Assembly (NCBI GenBank): GCA_023402395.1
Contig: JAEYGI010000062.1
Location: forward strand, 38,434-102,433
Length of the DNA stretch: 64,000 nt
Direction of reading: 5' to 3'
DNA from: Bacillota bacterium
Lineage (GTDB): Bacteria > Bacillota > UBA4882 > UBA8346
The notes below the pieces were generated by a model. It had not been told where the DNA came from, did no database searches, and saw nothing but the letters and a program-made list of their open reading frames with translations. This document shows positions 41,889 to 51,018 of the stretch, one piece after another (positions within the stretch are counted from its first letter, which is position 1; every line of letters starts with the position of its first letter). The position numbers and the translations under genes are program-made.

Positions 41889-42977
41889 TCACATCATTTT
41901 TCCGATCGACCAGGACAGATAAAACGACACGCCAATGGCAGCCACGGCAAAGCAAAGGCCCAATAACAGCGTGCTTAGGCCGATGGGCCAGACATCCTCA
42001 TAAAAATACGAGGTGGGGGAAAGGCTCAACAAATGCCATCCACTGCGGCCGCCCACCCCGATTTGGCTGCTGATGGTTTTATAAGTGACCAGGGTTTGCT
42101 TGTGATTGACTTCCGTCAAAAAACTGCCCTGATTCACCTCGCTGCCGTAATCGCGATCGGAAACCGGCTGAAAAATCGAAGCCAACGGCCGCGAATCTTT
42201 CATAATGGCGTGCACTTTCTTCCCGATATCCTCTTTGAATGGCGACGATACGACTTCACCGCCGTTATTAATGACTAGCGAATAGTGGTCGAGTTTATCA
42301 AAAGCGATGTTCAGCCGGTTGTAGATGGTCAGATTGGTCAACCGGTCAATCTTCTCTTCATCGACGATAATGGCGAGGATCCCCAAGGGAACGCCGGTGC
42401 CCGTCTCTTTGATATGACGGCCGAGGATCACGAAGTGACCGCGGTTGATTTTGATCGCCGAAGACCAAACGATTCCTCCGCCGGCGCGCAAAATGCCCCG
42501 ATAGGCCGTTTGCCGCTTGAATTGTCGGAGCAAGGCCTGAAACTCCGGCTGATGGTCTTTGACAATGGCGATGGACCGCTGTTCGTCACGTTCGTTGCAA
42601 AAAAGGAAGCCGAAAATATCCGGGTTGCTGATCAAGTATTCGTTAAAATGGGCTTCGACGGCTTTCGGGGCCGTTGCGATCCCGGCCCCGCCGGCATTGA
42701 CATACCCTGATAAGGTATTGTTGAACTCTTTATTGATGAACAGCCGGACCGAGATGTTTTCGAATTCGGCCAATTTCAACTGGACATTGGCGACGGTCTG
42801 GGTCAATTGCGCCAGTGAATACTGGGTAATCTTGTCAACAATGGCCCGGCGGTAACCGCAGTACGATAAGACACCCACCGTCAATACTGGTAGTATGGTG
42901 GATACCAGCAGAAACCACAGCAACCGCTGGCGAATGGCAAGGTATTTGGGACGACTATCGTACGCTAAGCTTTTCAC
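41889..42977 (-). CDS. Cache-domain membrane sensor without kinase domain
   Basis: A 362-residue protein with helix 1 at about residues 18-40, a double-Cache-like extracytoplasmic domain (YLISNPDIFGFLFCNERDEQ, GVPLGILAIIVDEEKID, YSLVINNGGEVVSSPF), helix 2 at about 330-355, and a stop right after SIGKMM. This is exactly the input half of a YesM-type kinase, lacking HAMP, histidine and ATPase parts. The next gene begins 15 bases on and is a binding protein, so no frameshifted kinase follows. GTG start after AAAGGAAG. It may be an accessory sensor subunit. Confidence 0.82.
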   Translation of the reverse strand: MKSLAYDSRPKYLAIRQRLLWFLLVSTILPVLTVGVLSYCGYRRAIVDKITQYSLAQLTQTVANVQLKLAEFENISVRLFINKEFNNTLSGYVNAGGAGIATAPKAVEAHFNEYLISNPDIFGFLFCNERDEQRSIAIVKDHQPEFQALLRQFKRQTAYRGILRAGGGIVWSSAIKINRGHFVILGRHIKETGTGVPLGILAIIVDEEKIDRLTNLTIYNRLNIAFDKLDHYSLVINNGGEVVSSPFKEDIGKKVHAIMKDSRPLASIFQPVSDRDYGSEVNQGSFLTEVNHKQTLVTYKTISSQIGVGGRSGWHLLSLSPTSYFYEDVWPIGLSTLLLGLCFAVAAIGVSFYLSWSIGKMM

Positions 42978-43207
42978 GATCCGGCACTTCCTTTTTCGAT
43001 TGCCCGGAACCTTCCGGGGCTGAGATGATGCTGGCGGCTACTCTACGGCACACCGAATTCGCCCCCGGAATCCTTCATTGGGTTGACGCCCGGTTGTATT
43101 AATATTTTAACATGATTTTCTATAATCTGATAAAAAATGTAATCAGACCGAAATTGCATCGTCATACCGATAACCGGAACGGACGCGCCTGCAAAAAGGC
43201 GTTAAAA
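42978..43207. promoter_or_regulatory. Leader of the sensory operon
   Basis: Expected to hold the leftward promoter. ATTTTCTATAAT at 43115-43126 is shared with the promoter region of the importer near 48119-48130 but in the opposite orientation to transcription. Confidence 0.35.
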
Positions 43208-43236
43208 GGAGAACCGTCATTATCCGCCGGTTCTCC
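43208..43236 (-). terminator. Terminator of the sugar importer operon
   Basis: On the minus strand GGAGAACCG, loop, CGGTTCTCC followed by TTTTAACG. It separates the importer operon from the sensory operon. Confidence 0.85.
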
Positions 43237-43263
43237 CCGGTAGCATCCAACGCGGCGAAAGAT

Positions 43264-44274
43264 TCAAGCCGCCCGATTGGGGCATTTGTCGATAACCGCC
43301 GGTTTGGTCTTGCGCAGTAAGGAAGCTTCTGACATGAACCGTTGCAAGATAATGAAGACAAACAATAAAATACCGATGGCAATCTTGGTCCACCACGAAC
43401 TCAACGTCCCGTCAAACGTAATATAGGTTTGGATCACCCCCAATATCAAAACCCCAATCAAGGTACCAAAGACGTATCCGACACCGCCGGTCAACAGGGT
43501 TCCGCCGATTACCGCCGCCGCAATCGCATCCATCTCCATGCCGTTCCCGGCCCAGGAGTTTCCGGAATAAGTGTACAAGGAATACACCGCCCCCGCGAAC
43601 GATGCGCAAAATCCGCTCAAGGCATAAATTCCGATTTTAGTCCGGCCGATCTCCAGTCCCATCAGCCGGGCCGATACTTCATTGCCGCCTACGGCATAGG
43701 CGCTTCTCCCGAACCGGGTCCGGTGGGCCAGAAACATTCCTGCCAACGTAATCAGGATAAAAAACAGCGCGACCATGGTCAGCGAACCGTCGCCGATCGG
43801 GATCAATACGTCGGATAATCCGTTGTAAAACGGATGATTGACGGGTATCGAATTGACACTGATCACAAAACCCATGCCCCGGGCGAAGAACATTCCGGCC
43901 AAAGTGACCATAAAGGCAGGGAGTTCAAAAAAGTGGATCAACGAGCCCATGGCGGCGCCGAAAAGAACGCCCAAACCCATCACGACGCAAACCGCCAATC
44001 CCGGATGAAGCTGAAAATCCCGCACCAAAACGGCGATGATAATGCTGGAACAACCCACCACCGCGCCCACCGACAGGTCGATCCCGCCGGATAAAAGCAC
44101 GAACGTCATGCCGATGGCGCATATCCCCAGGAACGAATTATCGGTAAAGAGATTGAGCAGGACTGTAAAGGACATCATGCCCGGAAACCGGATCGACGCC
44201 GCCAAATAAAGCAAAATCCAGACCGCGACAGTAGCGATCAATGGAACATGTTTCTGCTTCAAAGCCATTCTCAT
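43264..44274 (-). CDS. yjfF: Sugar ABC transporter permease (YjfF-like)
   Basis: A 336-residue carbohydrate-uptake-2 permease with about nine to ten helices and the family signature GGIDLSVGAVVGCSSIIIA. Closest by eye to YjfF, the second permease of the galactofuranose importer: PAFMVTLAGMFFARGMGF and GGTLLTGGVGYVFGTLIG. Its first codons overlap the end of the preceding permease gene. The context (arabinose catabolic genes next door) suggests arabinose or an arabinose-containing sugar as ligand. Confidence 0.9.
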   Translation of the reverse strand: MRMALKQKHVPLIATVAVWILLYLAASIRFPGMMSFTVLLNLFTDNSFLGICAIGMTFVLLSGGIDLSVGAVVGCSSIIIAVLVRDFQLHPGLAVCVVMGLGVLFGAAMGSLIHFFELPAFMVTLAGMFFARGMGFVISVNSIPVNHPFYNGLSDVLIPIGDGSLTMVALFFILITLAGMFLAHRTRFGRSAYAVGGNEVSARLMGLEIGRTKIGIYALSGFCASFAGAVYSLYTYSGNSWAGNGMEMDAIAAAVIGGTLLTGGVGYVFGTLIGVLILGVIQTYITFDGTLSSWWTKIAIGILLFVFIILQRFMSEASLLRKTKPAVIDKCPNRAA

Positions 44275-45314
44275 TGAGCAATCCTCCTCATTTTACCGAC
44301 GATGCTCTGCCGGAAATTGGCCGACTGCAGTAGACAAACCATGATCACCACGATGGCTTTGACTACCAGCGTAAACTCGGGATTAACCCCGCGGGTCAGG
44401 ATGGTGGTGGTCAACGTCTGGATAAATAAGGCGCCGACGATCGACCCCGCCAAAAAGATCCTGCCGCCCAGCATCGAAGTCCCGCCAATGACCACCGACA
44501 AGATCGCGTCCAGTTCCATGTTCAAGCCGGCATTATTGGCATCGGCGCCTTTGATGTCGGAGGTGACGATCAGGCCGGCCACCCCCGCGCAGAACGCCGA
44601 AAAGGTATAAACCAGTAACATGACCAATCTGGCGTTGATCCCGGCGTAACGGCTGGCGGTCGGATTATCCCCCACCGATTCAATATAAAGGCCGGCGGCG
44701 GTTTTCCGGGTCAACCAGTAGGTTGCTCCAAACAGGATGGCGACGATGGTCAGGCTGAACGGCAAACCCAGAAAGAAGCCGCTTCCGATGAATTGAAACT
44801 CCTTATTCACGAAGATCAGAATCTGCCCTTGCGTGATCAGTTGGGCGATACCCCGCCCAGCCACCATCAGAATCAAGGTCCCAACCATCGGTTGAATGTT
44901 TAAATAGGCAACAATGAAGCCGTTCCACAAACCGGCCGCGATCGCCGCCAGCAAAGAAGCGCCGACAATGATAAACAATGGTGGAGCCTGAGAATACTCA
45001 AGCATTCCTTTCAGGTAATCGGGCCGGATGAGCAGGGCCGAGACCGCTCCGGCGATTGCCATCACCGCGCCTACCGACAGGTCGACCCCGCCGGTTCCGA
45101 TCACCAGCGTCATTCCAATGGCCAAGATCAGCACCGGCGCCGCCCGGTTCAGGATGTCGACCAGGCTTCCGAAGAGATGACCGTCGCGAATTTCAAGGTG
45201 GATAAAGCCCTTGGTAAAAAAGATGTTAAACAGAATAATCGCCAGAAGCGCCGCAACCGGCCAGAATAATCGCTTCGAGGAACATCCGGCCAACCATTGA
45301 TTCCACTTCAACAT
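44271..45314 (-). CDS. ytfT: Sugar ABC transporter permease (YtfT-like)
   Basis: A 347-residue permease with GGVDLSVGAVMAIAGAVSA, AGINARLVMLLVYTFSAFCAG and GGTSMLGGRIFLAGSIVGAL. It pairs with the YjfF-like protein as a heterodimeric channel. Overlaps by a few bases both neighbours, a tight operon. Confidence 0.9.
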   Translation of the reverse strand: MLKWNQWLAGCSSKRLFWPVAALLAIILFNIFFTKGFIHLEIRDGHLFGSLVDILNRAAPVLILAIGMTLVIGTGGVDLSVGAVMAIAGAVSALLIRPDYLKGMLEYSQAPPLFIIVGASLLAAIAAGLWNGFIVAYLNIQPMVGTLILMVAGRGIAQLITQGQILIFVNKEFQFIGSGFFLGLPFSLTIVAILFGATYWLTRKTAAGLYIESVGDNPTASRYAGINARLVMLLVYTFSAFCAGVAGLIVTSDIKGADANNAGLNMELDAILSVVIGGTSMLGGRIFLAGSIVGALFIQTLTTTILTRGVNPEFTLVVKAIVVIMVCLLQSANFRQSIVGKMRRIAQ

Positions 45315-46882
45315 TGAACATAGCCTCCTTCGGCGATGGTCTCGATAATCTCTTCCTCGGAAATCTCATCGCCCGTCAGCTCAGCCACTTTGGACCGGTC
45401 CCGCAAAACCGCCACCCGGTGGCTACAGCGCGCCACCTCTTCCAATTCGGAAGAGATGAATAAAATAGCCATCCCATCCCCGCACAGTTTGAGGATGAGC
45501 TTTTGGACTTCGTTCTTGGCTTCAACGTCGATCCCCCGGGTCGGTTCATCCAAGATCAAAAACCGGGGATTGGAAGCAAGCCAACGAGCGAGGATCACTT
45601 TCTGCTGATTGCCGCCGCTCAAGTTTTTGACCGGTTGTTCCGGTCCGGGAGTGATGATGTTCAATTCGTGAATAAACCGTTTAACAATCTCCTCCTGTTT
45701 TTTGCGGGTAAGGGTACGGAACCAGCCCAAGCTCGTTTGCAACGCCAGAATAATATTCTCCCGAACCGTCAGGTCCGGAACGATTCCTTCTTTTTTCCGA
45801 TCCTCCGGGCAATAACCGAAGCCACAGGCAATGGCCCTTTGGGGGGAATCAAGGTTGGCCGCCTCGCCATCCAGGACCGTCTGGCCTTTATCGGCACGGT
45901 CCACACCAAAGATTAACCGCGCCAGTTCCGATCGGCCCGAACCCAAAAGGCCGGCCAATCCGACCACTTCCCCCGGTTTGAACTCAAGGTCGACGGGATG
46001 GATCGAACCTTTGCGCCCCAAGCTTCGAAGCTTTAGAAACGCCTTGTCGCCTCTTTCACGGATCTGTTCCATTTCGCGGGCGATATTCCCGCCAAGATCG
46101 GCCAGTTCTTTGCCAACCATCGCCGTAACCAGGTCCAGCTTGGACAGGGAAGCCGTTTCATACTTCCCGACCAGGCAACCGTTACGCAACACGGTAACCT
46201 GATCGCAGATTTGAAAGACTTGATTTAAAAAATGAGTAATGAAAACGATTCCCATTCCTTCCGCCTTCAGCTTGCGCATGACCGCGAAGAGCTGCTCCAC
46301 CTCGCTCTCATCCAGACTGGAAGTGGGTTCATCCAGGATCAGCAGCCGGGCCGATATGTCAACCGCCCGGGCGATGGCTACCATCTGTTGAATGGCGATG
46401 GAGTAGGCGGACAACTGTTCGGTGACGTCCAACCGAATATTTAAACGGGCCAACGCCGCTTCGGCGCGCCGGTTGATCTCATCCCAACGAATTTGGCCAT
46501 ACCGCATCGGTTGCCGGCCGAGATAGATATTCTCCGCCACCGACAGGTAGGGGACTAGATTGACTTCCTGATAAACGGTGCTAATGCCCAGCAACTGAGC
46601 TTCATGGGGAGAACGGGGGCTGATCTCGATCCCGTTAAAGCGAATCACTCCGTTCTCCCGGTGATGAACCCCGGTTAAAACTTTGATCAACGTCGACTTA
46701 CCTGCGCCGTTTTGGCCCATCAAAGCGTGAATCTCTCCGGCTTTGACAGTAAAGTCCACTCCGCTCAGGGCTTTGACACCCGGAAAACTGATGCCGATAT
46801 TGCCCATCTCCAACAGGGGCGGGGATTCGAAATCCTCAAACGCATTTCCGGCGCGGTTTGAATCCTCGGACGCTTTAGGCAT
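45308..46882 (-). CDS. ytfR: Sugar ABC transporter ATP-binding protein (YtfR-like, two domains)
   Basis: A 524-residue protein with two ATPase halves. The first has Walker A GQNGAGKSTLIKVLTG and Walker B RLLILDEPTSSLDE; the second has the degenerate GLLGSGRSELARLIFG, signature LSGGNQQKVILARWL and ILDEPTRGIDV. This double-domain form is typical of carbohydrate-uptake-2 importers. The ATG at 46882 after GAGGTGG is preferred over the upstream frame. Confidence 0.93.
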   Translation of the reverse strand: MPKASEDSNRAGNAFEDFESPPLLEMGNIGISFPGVKALSGVDFTVKAGEIHALMGQNGAGKSTLIKVLTGVHHRENGVIRFNGIEISPRSPHEAQLLGISTVYQEVNLVPYLSVAENIYLGRQPMRYGQIRWDEINRRAEAALARLNIRLDVTEQLSAYSIAIQQMVAIARAVDISARLLILDEPTSSLDESEVEQLFAVMRKLKAEGMGIVFITHFLNQVFQICDQVTVLRNGCLVGKYETASLSKLDLVTAMVGKELADLGGNIAREMEQIRERGDKAFLKLRSLGRKGSIHPVDLEFKPGEVVGLAGLLGSGRSELARLIFGVDRADKGQTVLDGEAANLDSPQRAIACGFGYCPEDRKKEGIVPDLTVRENIILALQTSLGWFRTLTRKKQEEIVKRFIHELNIITPGPEQPVKNLSGGNQQKVILARWLASNPRFLILDEPTRGIDVEAKNEVQKLILKLCGDGMAILFISSELEEVARCSHRVAVLRDRSKVAELTGDEISEEEIIETIAEGGYVQC

Positions 46883-46948
46883 ACTATACCACCTCATTCT
46901 GATTATGGGCACGATCCCGATATAAACAATCGCAGTAAGCTTCCCGTC

Positions 46949-46980
46949 GCAAGAGCTTTCCGTTTCCGGAAAGCTCTTGC
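46949..46980 (-). other. Intercistronic hairpin between binding protein and ATPase genes
   Basis: GCAAGAGCTTTCC, loop GTTTCC, GGAAAGCTCTTGC: a perfect 13-bp stem without a T run. In many sugar importer operons a hairpin here protects the binding-protein message and lowers downstream expression. Confidence 0.7.
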
Positions 46981-47007
46981 CGTGGTAGCTTCTTAATCCA
47001 AGCGCGA

Positions 47008-47964
47008 TCAGTACTTACGGGTGGGCAAAACTTCTTTCGCCACTTCTTGCGGGAATACGCCCTCTTCGGTGACGATTCGTTTGGAAACCGGCTTCCCGGC
47101 CATGATCGCCTCCACCGCGTCAAAGAATTGCGGTCCGAGCAAAGGACTGCATTCCACGGTGCAATTGAGTTTGCCTTCGATCATGGCTTCAAACGCGCCC
47201 CGCACCGCGTCAACGGAAACAATGATGATATCTTTCCCCGGCTTCAGGCCATACTCTTCAATCGCTTGAATGGCGCCGATGGCCATATCGTCATTATGGG
47301 CGTACAGCGCGGTGATGTTCTTGCCTTCGGCTTTTAAAAAGGCCTCCATCACCTCTTTCCCTTTGGAACGGGTGAAATCGCCGCTTTGGGATTTGATGAT
47401 CTTCATATTGGGGTAGCTCTTCATAATTTCTTCAAACCCTTTTTTTCTGTCAATGGCCGGCGCGGAACCGACTGTTCCTTGCAATTCGACGATGTTGGCC
47501 TTGCCGTTCATTTTCTGGGCGAGCCATTTACCAGCGCGGCGGCCTTCCTCCACGAAATCGGAACCCATGAACGTCACCCATAACGAGTCATCTTTGATAT
47601 CCACGGACCGGTCAGTCAGGATCACCGGGATCTTGGCCCGTTTTGCTTCTCTCAATACCGGTTCCCACCCGGTCTCAACCACCGGCGAAAAACCAATAAC
47701 GTCCACTTTCTGGGCGATGAAGGACCGGATCGCCTTGATCTGGTTTTCCTGTTTTTGTTGGGCATCGGAGAATTTCAGCTCGATCCCCCGTTTTTTGGCC
47801 TCGGAAATGATCGACTCGGTATTGGCAGTGCGCCAGGCGCTTTCCGCCCCGATCTGGGAGAAACCGACCACGATTTTCTTGGCCGCCCCGGATGTCCCCA
47901 GACTGAGCGCCAAGCACAGACAGAACAGGCTTGACAATGCGAAAAACAACTTTTCTCTCTTCAC
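47008..47964 (-). CDS. ytfQ: Sugar ABC transporter substrate-binding protein (YtfQ-like)
   Basis: A 318-residue exported receptor with signal peptide (MKREKLFFALSSLFCLCLALSLG). The mature part reads very like YtfQ: VVGFSQIGAESAWRTANTES, QQKQENQIKAIRSFIAQKVD, VVETGWEPVLREAKRAKIPV, ELQGTVGSAPAIDRKKGFEE and QSGDFTRSKGKEVMEAF. YtfQ binds galactofuranose; here the neighbouring arabinose genes make L-arabinofuranose or an oligomer equally plausible. Confidence 0.92.
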   Translation of the reverse strand: MKREKLFFALSSLFCLCLALSLGTSGAAKKIVVGFSQIGAESAWRTANTESIISEAKKRGIELKFSDAQQKQENQIKAIRSFIAQKVDVIGFSPVVETGWEPVLREAKRAKIPVILTDRSVDIKDDSLWVTFMGSDFVEEGRRAGKWLAQKMNGKANIVELQGTVGSAPAIDRKKGFEEIMKSYPNMKIIKSQSGDFTRSKGKEVMEAFLKAEGKNITALYAHNDDMAIGAIQAIEEYGLKPGKDIIIVSVDAVRGAFEAMIEGKLNCTVECSPLLGPQFFDAVEAIMAGKPVSKRIVTEEGVFPQEVAKEVLPTRKY

Positions 47965-48280
47965 AATTAACCCTCCTCATTTTTGGAACATTCCTAAACA
48001 ACAGCAGGAAAAAATAAACGAACAACAGTTACCGGTTCACTCCCCCTTTCAGCTAGATCCAACCAAGCAACCACGAACGCAACCGTTTCTTTAACCGTTT
48101 GTTAACATCATTGCTTTCATTATAGAAAATTAGGGACAGCCGACTGAATAGAAAATTTTTGATTATCATAGAAAATCTTTTGATCCCGCCCTCCGCTTAT
48201 AAATAGCGATTGACTTTCCCAAGTTCAATGTTTATTCTATCTATAGATGTCCGGACCGATTGCGCTAGGTTGGTGAATGG
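47965..48280. other. Divergent region between ytfQ-like gene and araR
   Basis: Carries the leftward importer promoter (TATAAT on the minus strand at 48124-48119), three ATAGAAAAT repeats and the short rightward araR leader. No gene. Confidence 0.5.
48122..48176 (-). promoter_or_regulatory. ATAGAAAAT direct repeats at the importer promoter
   Basis: ATAGAAAAT at 48122-48130, 48148-48156 and 48168-48176. The first overlaps the leftward -10; the other two, 20 bases apart, lie just upstream of the -35 position (TCAGTC, 48147-48142). Two direct repeats two helical turns apart abutting -35 is the usual layout for AraC-type activators, so the YesN-like regulator is the best candidate ligand. Confidence 0.55.
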
Positions 48281-49360
48281 ATGTTGGACCTCAATGACTC
48301 GACACCGAAATATCATCAGTTAAAAAAATATCTTAAAGAGCAGATTCGCCGCGGCGAACTGACCCCGGGAGCCAAACTTCCCTCCGAGAACGAACTGGCC
48401 CGTCAATTTAGACTGAGTCGACATACCGTGCGGCAAGCCCTGAGCGACCTGGAAAATGAAGGCCTAATCCAACGCGAACAAGGCCGGGGCACCTTCTGCG
48501 GACGGATACCGAAACCGGCCGGCCAAAATATCGCGGTCTTAACCACCTATATCTCGGATTACATTTTCCCGGCCATTATCCGCGGCATCGAAGAGGTATT
48601 CAGCGAGGCGGGGTATAACCTGCTGCTGGCCAATACCAACAACAACCGCTTAAAAGAGGGTCAATGCCTGACCAATCTCTTAGAGCAAAATATCGCCGCC
48701 TTGATTGTGGAACCCACCAAAAGCGCCTTGGAAAACACCAATCTCGAACTTTACCGGGAGCTAACCGCCAGAGGCATTCCCTATCTCATGCTCCATGCCT
48801 TTTATCCGGACTTGGACCCCGCCTATATCGTGATGGATGATGAACAAGGCGGCTACCTGGCAGCCAACTATCTGTTGCAGCTCGGCCACCGTCAGATTGC
48901 CGGTTTATTCAAGACCGACGATCAGCAAGGCGTTAAACGGCAGCGCGGCTTTCTCACCGCTCTGTCCGAATATGGCGTTACGCCGCATCCCGGTTTTGTC
49001 GGTAATTATCAGACCGAACAGATCCGCTCCTATCCGTATCAATTCGTCCGGGGGCTATTGGGGAAAGAGGACCATCCTACGGCCGTCGTCTGTTACAATG
49101 ACCAAATCGCCCTGGAGGTTCTGGAAGCCGTCCGGAATGAAGGATTAAAAGTCCCAGATGATATTTCGCTGGTCGGTTATGATGATTCATCCCTGGCCAC
49201 GGCCACCGAGGTCAAGTTAACCACCATCAAGCATCCCAAGGCGGAAATGGGTCGCCAGGCAGCCCGGTTAATCATTGACCGACTGGGCCGACGGATTGAT
49301 CTGCCGCGCTTTGTCTATCCCGCGGAATTAATTCTTCGTTCTTCCTGCCGGAATATTTAA
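48281..49360 (+). CDS. araR: AraR-type arabinose repressor (GntR DNA-binding plus LacI-type effector domain)
   Basis: A 359-residue chimera: GntR winged helix in residues 1-75 (KLPSENELARQFRLSRHTVRQALSDLENEGLI) followed by a periplasmic-binding-like domain. This layout and length are those of Bacillus AraR, which releases DNA on binding L-arabinose. It stands directly before the arabinose catabolic genes, and a TGTACGTACA palindrome at the next promoter matches the AraR box. No good ribosome site is visible before the ATG. Confidence 0.92.
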   Translation: MLDLNDSTPKYHQLKKYLKEQIRRGELTPGAKLPSENELARQFRLSRHTVRQALSDLENEGLIQREQGRGTFCGRIPKPAGQNIAVLTTYISDYIFPAIIRGIEEVFSEAGYNLLLANTNNNRLKEGQCLTNLLEQNIAALIVEPTKSALENTNLELYRELTARGIPYLMLHAFYPDLDPAYIVMDDEQGGYLAANYLLQLGHRQIAGLFKTDDQQGVKRQRGFLTALSEYGVTPHPGFVGNYQTEQIRSYPYQFVRGLLGKEDHPTAVVCYNDQIALEVLEAVRNEGLKVPDDISLVGYDDSSLATATEVKLTTIKHPKAEMGRQAARLIIDRLGRRIDLPRFVYPAELILRSSCRNI

Positions 49361-49409
49361 CCCTAGAACGCTCTTAAACTAAAACCGACCCTTGATTTCA
49401 AATCGGGTA

Positions 49410-49436
49410 AAGCCCCATTGATCTCAGGGGTCTTTT
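49410..49436 (+). terminator. Weak terminator after araR
   Basis: AGCCCC-ATTGATCTCA-GGGGTCTTTT followed by CGATTTTTT. Short stem, so only moderate support. Confidence 0.45.
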
Positions 49437-49489
49437 CGATTTTTTGCCCTTTTTGATTAATGCAACGTAAAATTTTTGCAATAAAAAAT

Positions 49490-49536
49490 TTGACCGGACC
49501 ATAAGAATAGAATATAATATGTTGTACGTACATGTT
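49490..49536 (+). promoter_or_regulatory. Arabinose operon promoter with AraR operator
   Basis: TTGACC (49490-49495), 17-base spacer, TATAAT (49513-49518), immediately followed by ATGTTGTACGTACATGTT (49519-49536) with the AraR core palindrome TGTACGTACA (49523-49532). Repression by steric block at the start site is expected. Confidence 0.85.
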
Positions 49537-49560
49537 AAACAACCAAATGGAGGCGATATC

Positions 49561-50964
49561 ATGACCAAACTGGCTGTAATCGTCGGCAACCGTGGGTTTT
49601 TCCCCTCCGCGCTTTGTGAATCAGGACGCGCTACGATCCTGCGGGTATTGCAAGAAGCAGGCTTTGAAACAGTTGCCCTGGACCCTAACGATACTCCTTA
49701 CGGTTCGGTCGAAACCTATCACGATGCCAAGAAATGCGCGGCCTTATTCAAACGGCATCAGGACCAGATCGACGGAATTCTGGTGACATTGCCCAATTTC
49801 GGAGATGAAAGAGGTATCGCCGATACGATTCGCTTATCCGGATTAGGTGTCCCCGTTTTAATCCACGCCTTTCCCGACGAACTGGATAAAATGGCTATTA
49901 CCAGCCGGCGGGATAGCTTTTGCGGCAAGATGTCCGTCTGTAACAACTTGCAACAGTATCATATCCCCTACAGCTTGACCAAGCTTCATACCGTCGACCC
50001 GGAATCAGAGAGTTTTCGGGCCGATTTACAAAAATTCGAGGCGGTTTGCCGGGTGGTTAGGGGCTTGCGCAACGCCAGATTTGGCCAGATCGGCGCCAGA
50101 CCGGCGGCATTCAACACGGTGCGCTATAGTGAGAAACTGTTGGAAGGGTCCGGGATTTCGACAGAAACCGTCGATTTATCGGAAGTTTTTGGCCGGGCGG
50201 CAAAGTTGTCCGGACAAGATCCGGCAGTTCAAGCGAGACTGGTTGATTTACAAAAGTATGTCGCGACCAACGGGGTTGCTCCGGAAGGCTTGGTTAAAAT
50301 GGCCAAGTTTGCCGTGGTTCTCGATGATTTGATTAAAGAACGGGATCTGGCCGGCACCGCCATTCAATGCTGGACTTCGATGGAAGAGAATTACGGCGTG
50401 GTTCCCTGCGCAATTATGAGCATGCTTAGCAACTCGTTGCTTCCCAGCGCTTGCGAGACCGATATCACCGGGCTGATCGGAATGTATGCCATGGTCTTGG
50501 CTTCCGGTCAGCCCAGCGCCTTGATGGATTGGAACAATAATTACGGCGCCGATCCCGATAAAGGAGTCCTCTTTCACTGCAGCAATCTTCCCCAAGCGTT
50601 CTTTAAAGGTCAAGGCGTTATGGATTATCAGGCCATCGTCGCCGGAACCGTGGGCAAGGATAACACCTACGGAACGATCACCGGAGCCGTTCAACCCGCC
50701 AAGATTACGTATTGCCGGGTTTCCACCAATGAGTCAACCGGCCGAATCCGGGCGTACGTTGGGGAAGCCCAATTTACCAATGATTCCCTCGATACCTTCG
50801 GCGGATACGGCGTGGTCAAAATTCCGGAGTTTCAACGATTATTGCATTTTATCTGTGAAAGCGGCTTTGAACACCATGTGGCGGTCAATTCCTCCGAAGT
50901 AGCCGAGGCAATCGCGGAGGCTTTTTCAAAATACTTGGGCTGGGAGGTCTATTACCACGCCTGA
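49561..50964 (+). CDS. AraA/FucI-fold sugar isomerase, predicted L-arabinose isomerase substitute
   Basis: A 467-residue member of the L-fucose/L-arabinose isomerase-like family (NVLVT-type N-domain GILVTLPNFGDERGIADTIR, FPDELDKMAITSRRDSFCGKMSV, CWTSMEENYGVVPCAIMSML, ACETDITGLI, DWNNNYG). It is not the classical AraA, which begins quite differently. Because araB and araD follow and no classical araA is present, it should do the first step, L-arabinose to L-ribulose. ATG at 49561 follows ATGGAGG; the frame start at 49519 lies in the operator. Confidence 0.85.
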   Translation: MTKLAVIVGNRGFFPSALCESGRATILRVLQEAGFETVALDPNDTPYGSVETYHDAKKCAALFKRHQDQIDGILVTLPNFGDERGIADTIRLSGLGVPVLIHAFPDELDKMAITSRRDSFCGKMSVCNNLQQYHIPYSLTKLHTVDPESESFRADLQKFEAVCRVVRGLRNARFGQIGARPAAFNTVRYSEKLLEGSGISTETVDLSEVFGRAAKLSGQDPAVQARLVDLQKYVATNGVAPEGLVKMAKFAVVLDDLIKERDLAGTAIQCWTSMEENYGVVPCAIMSMLSNSLLPSACETDITGLIGMYAMVLASGQPSALMDWNNNYGADPDKGVLFHCSNLPQAFFKGQGVMDYQAIVAGTVGKDNTYGTITGAVQPAKITYCRVSTNESTGRIRAYVGEAQFTNDSLDTFGGYGVVKIPEFQRLLHFICESGFEHHVAVNSSEVAEAIAEAFSKYLGWEVYYHA

Positions 50965-51018
50965 CAGATTGGTAGAGAGTAGTAGAGACCGATTACAGTT
51001 TGGAAGGAGTTGAGAACC

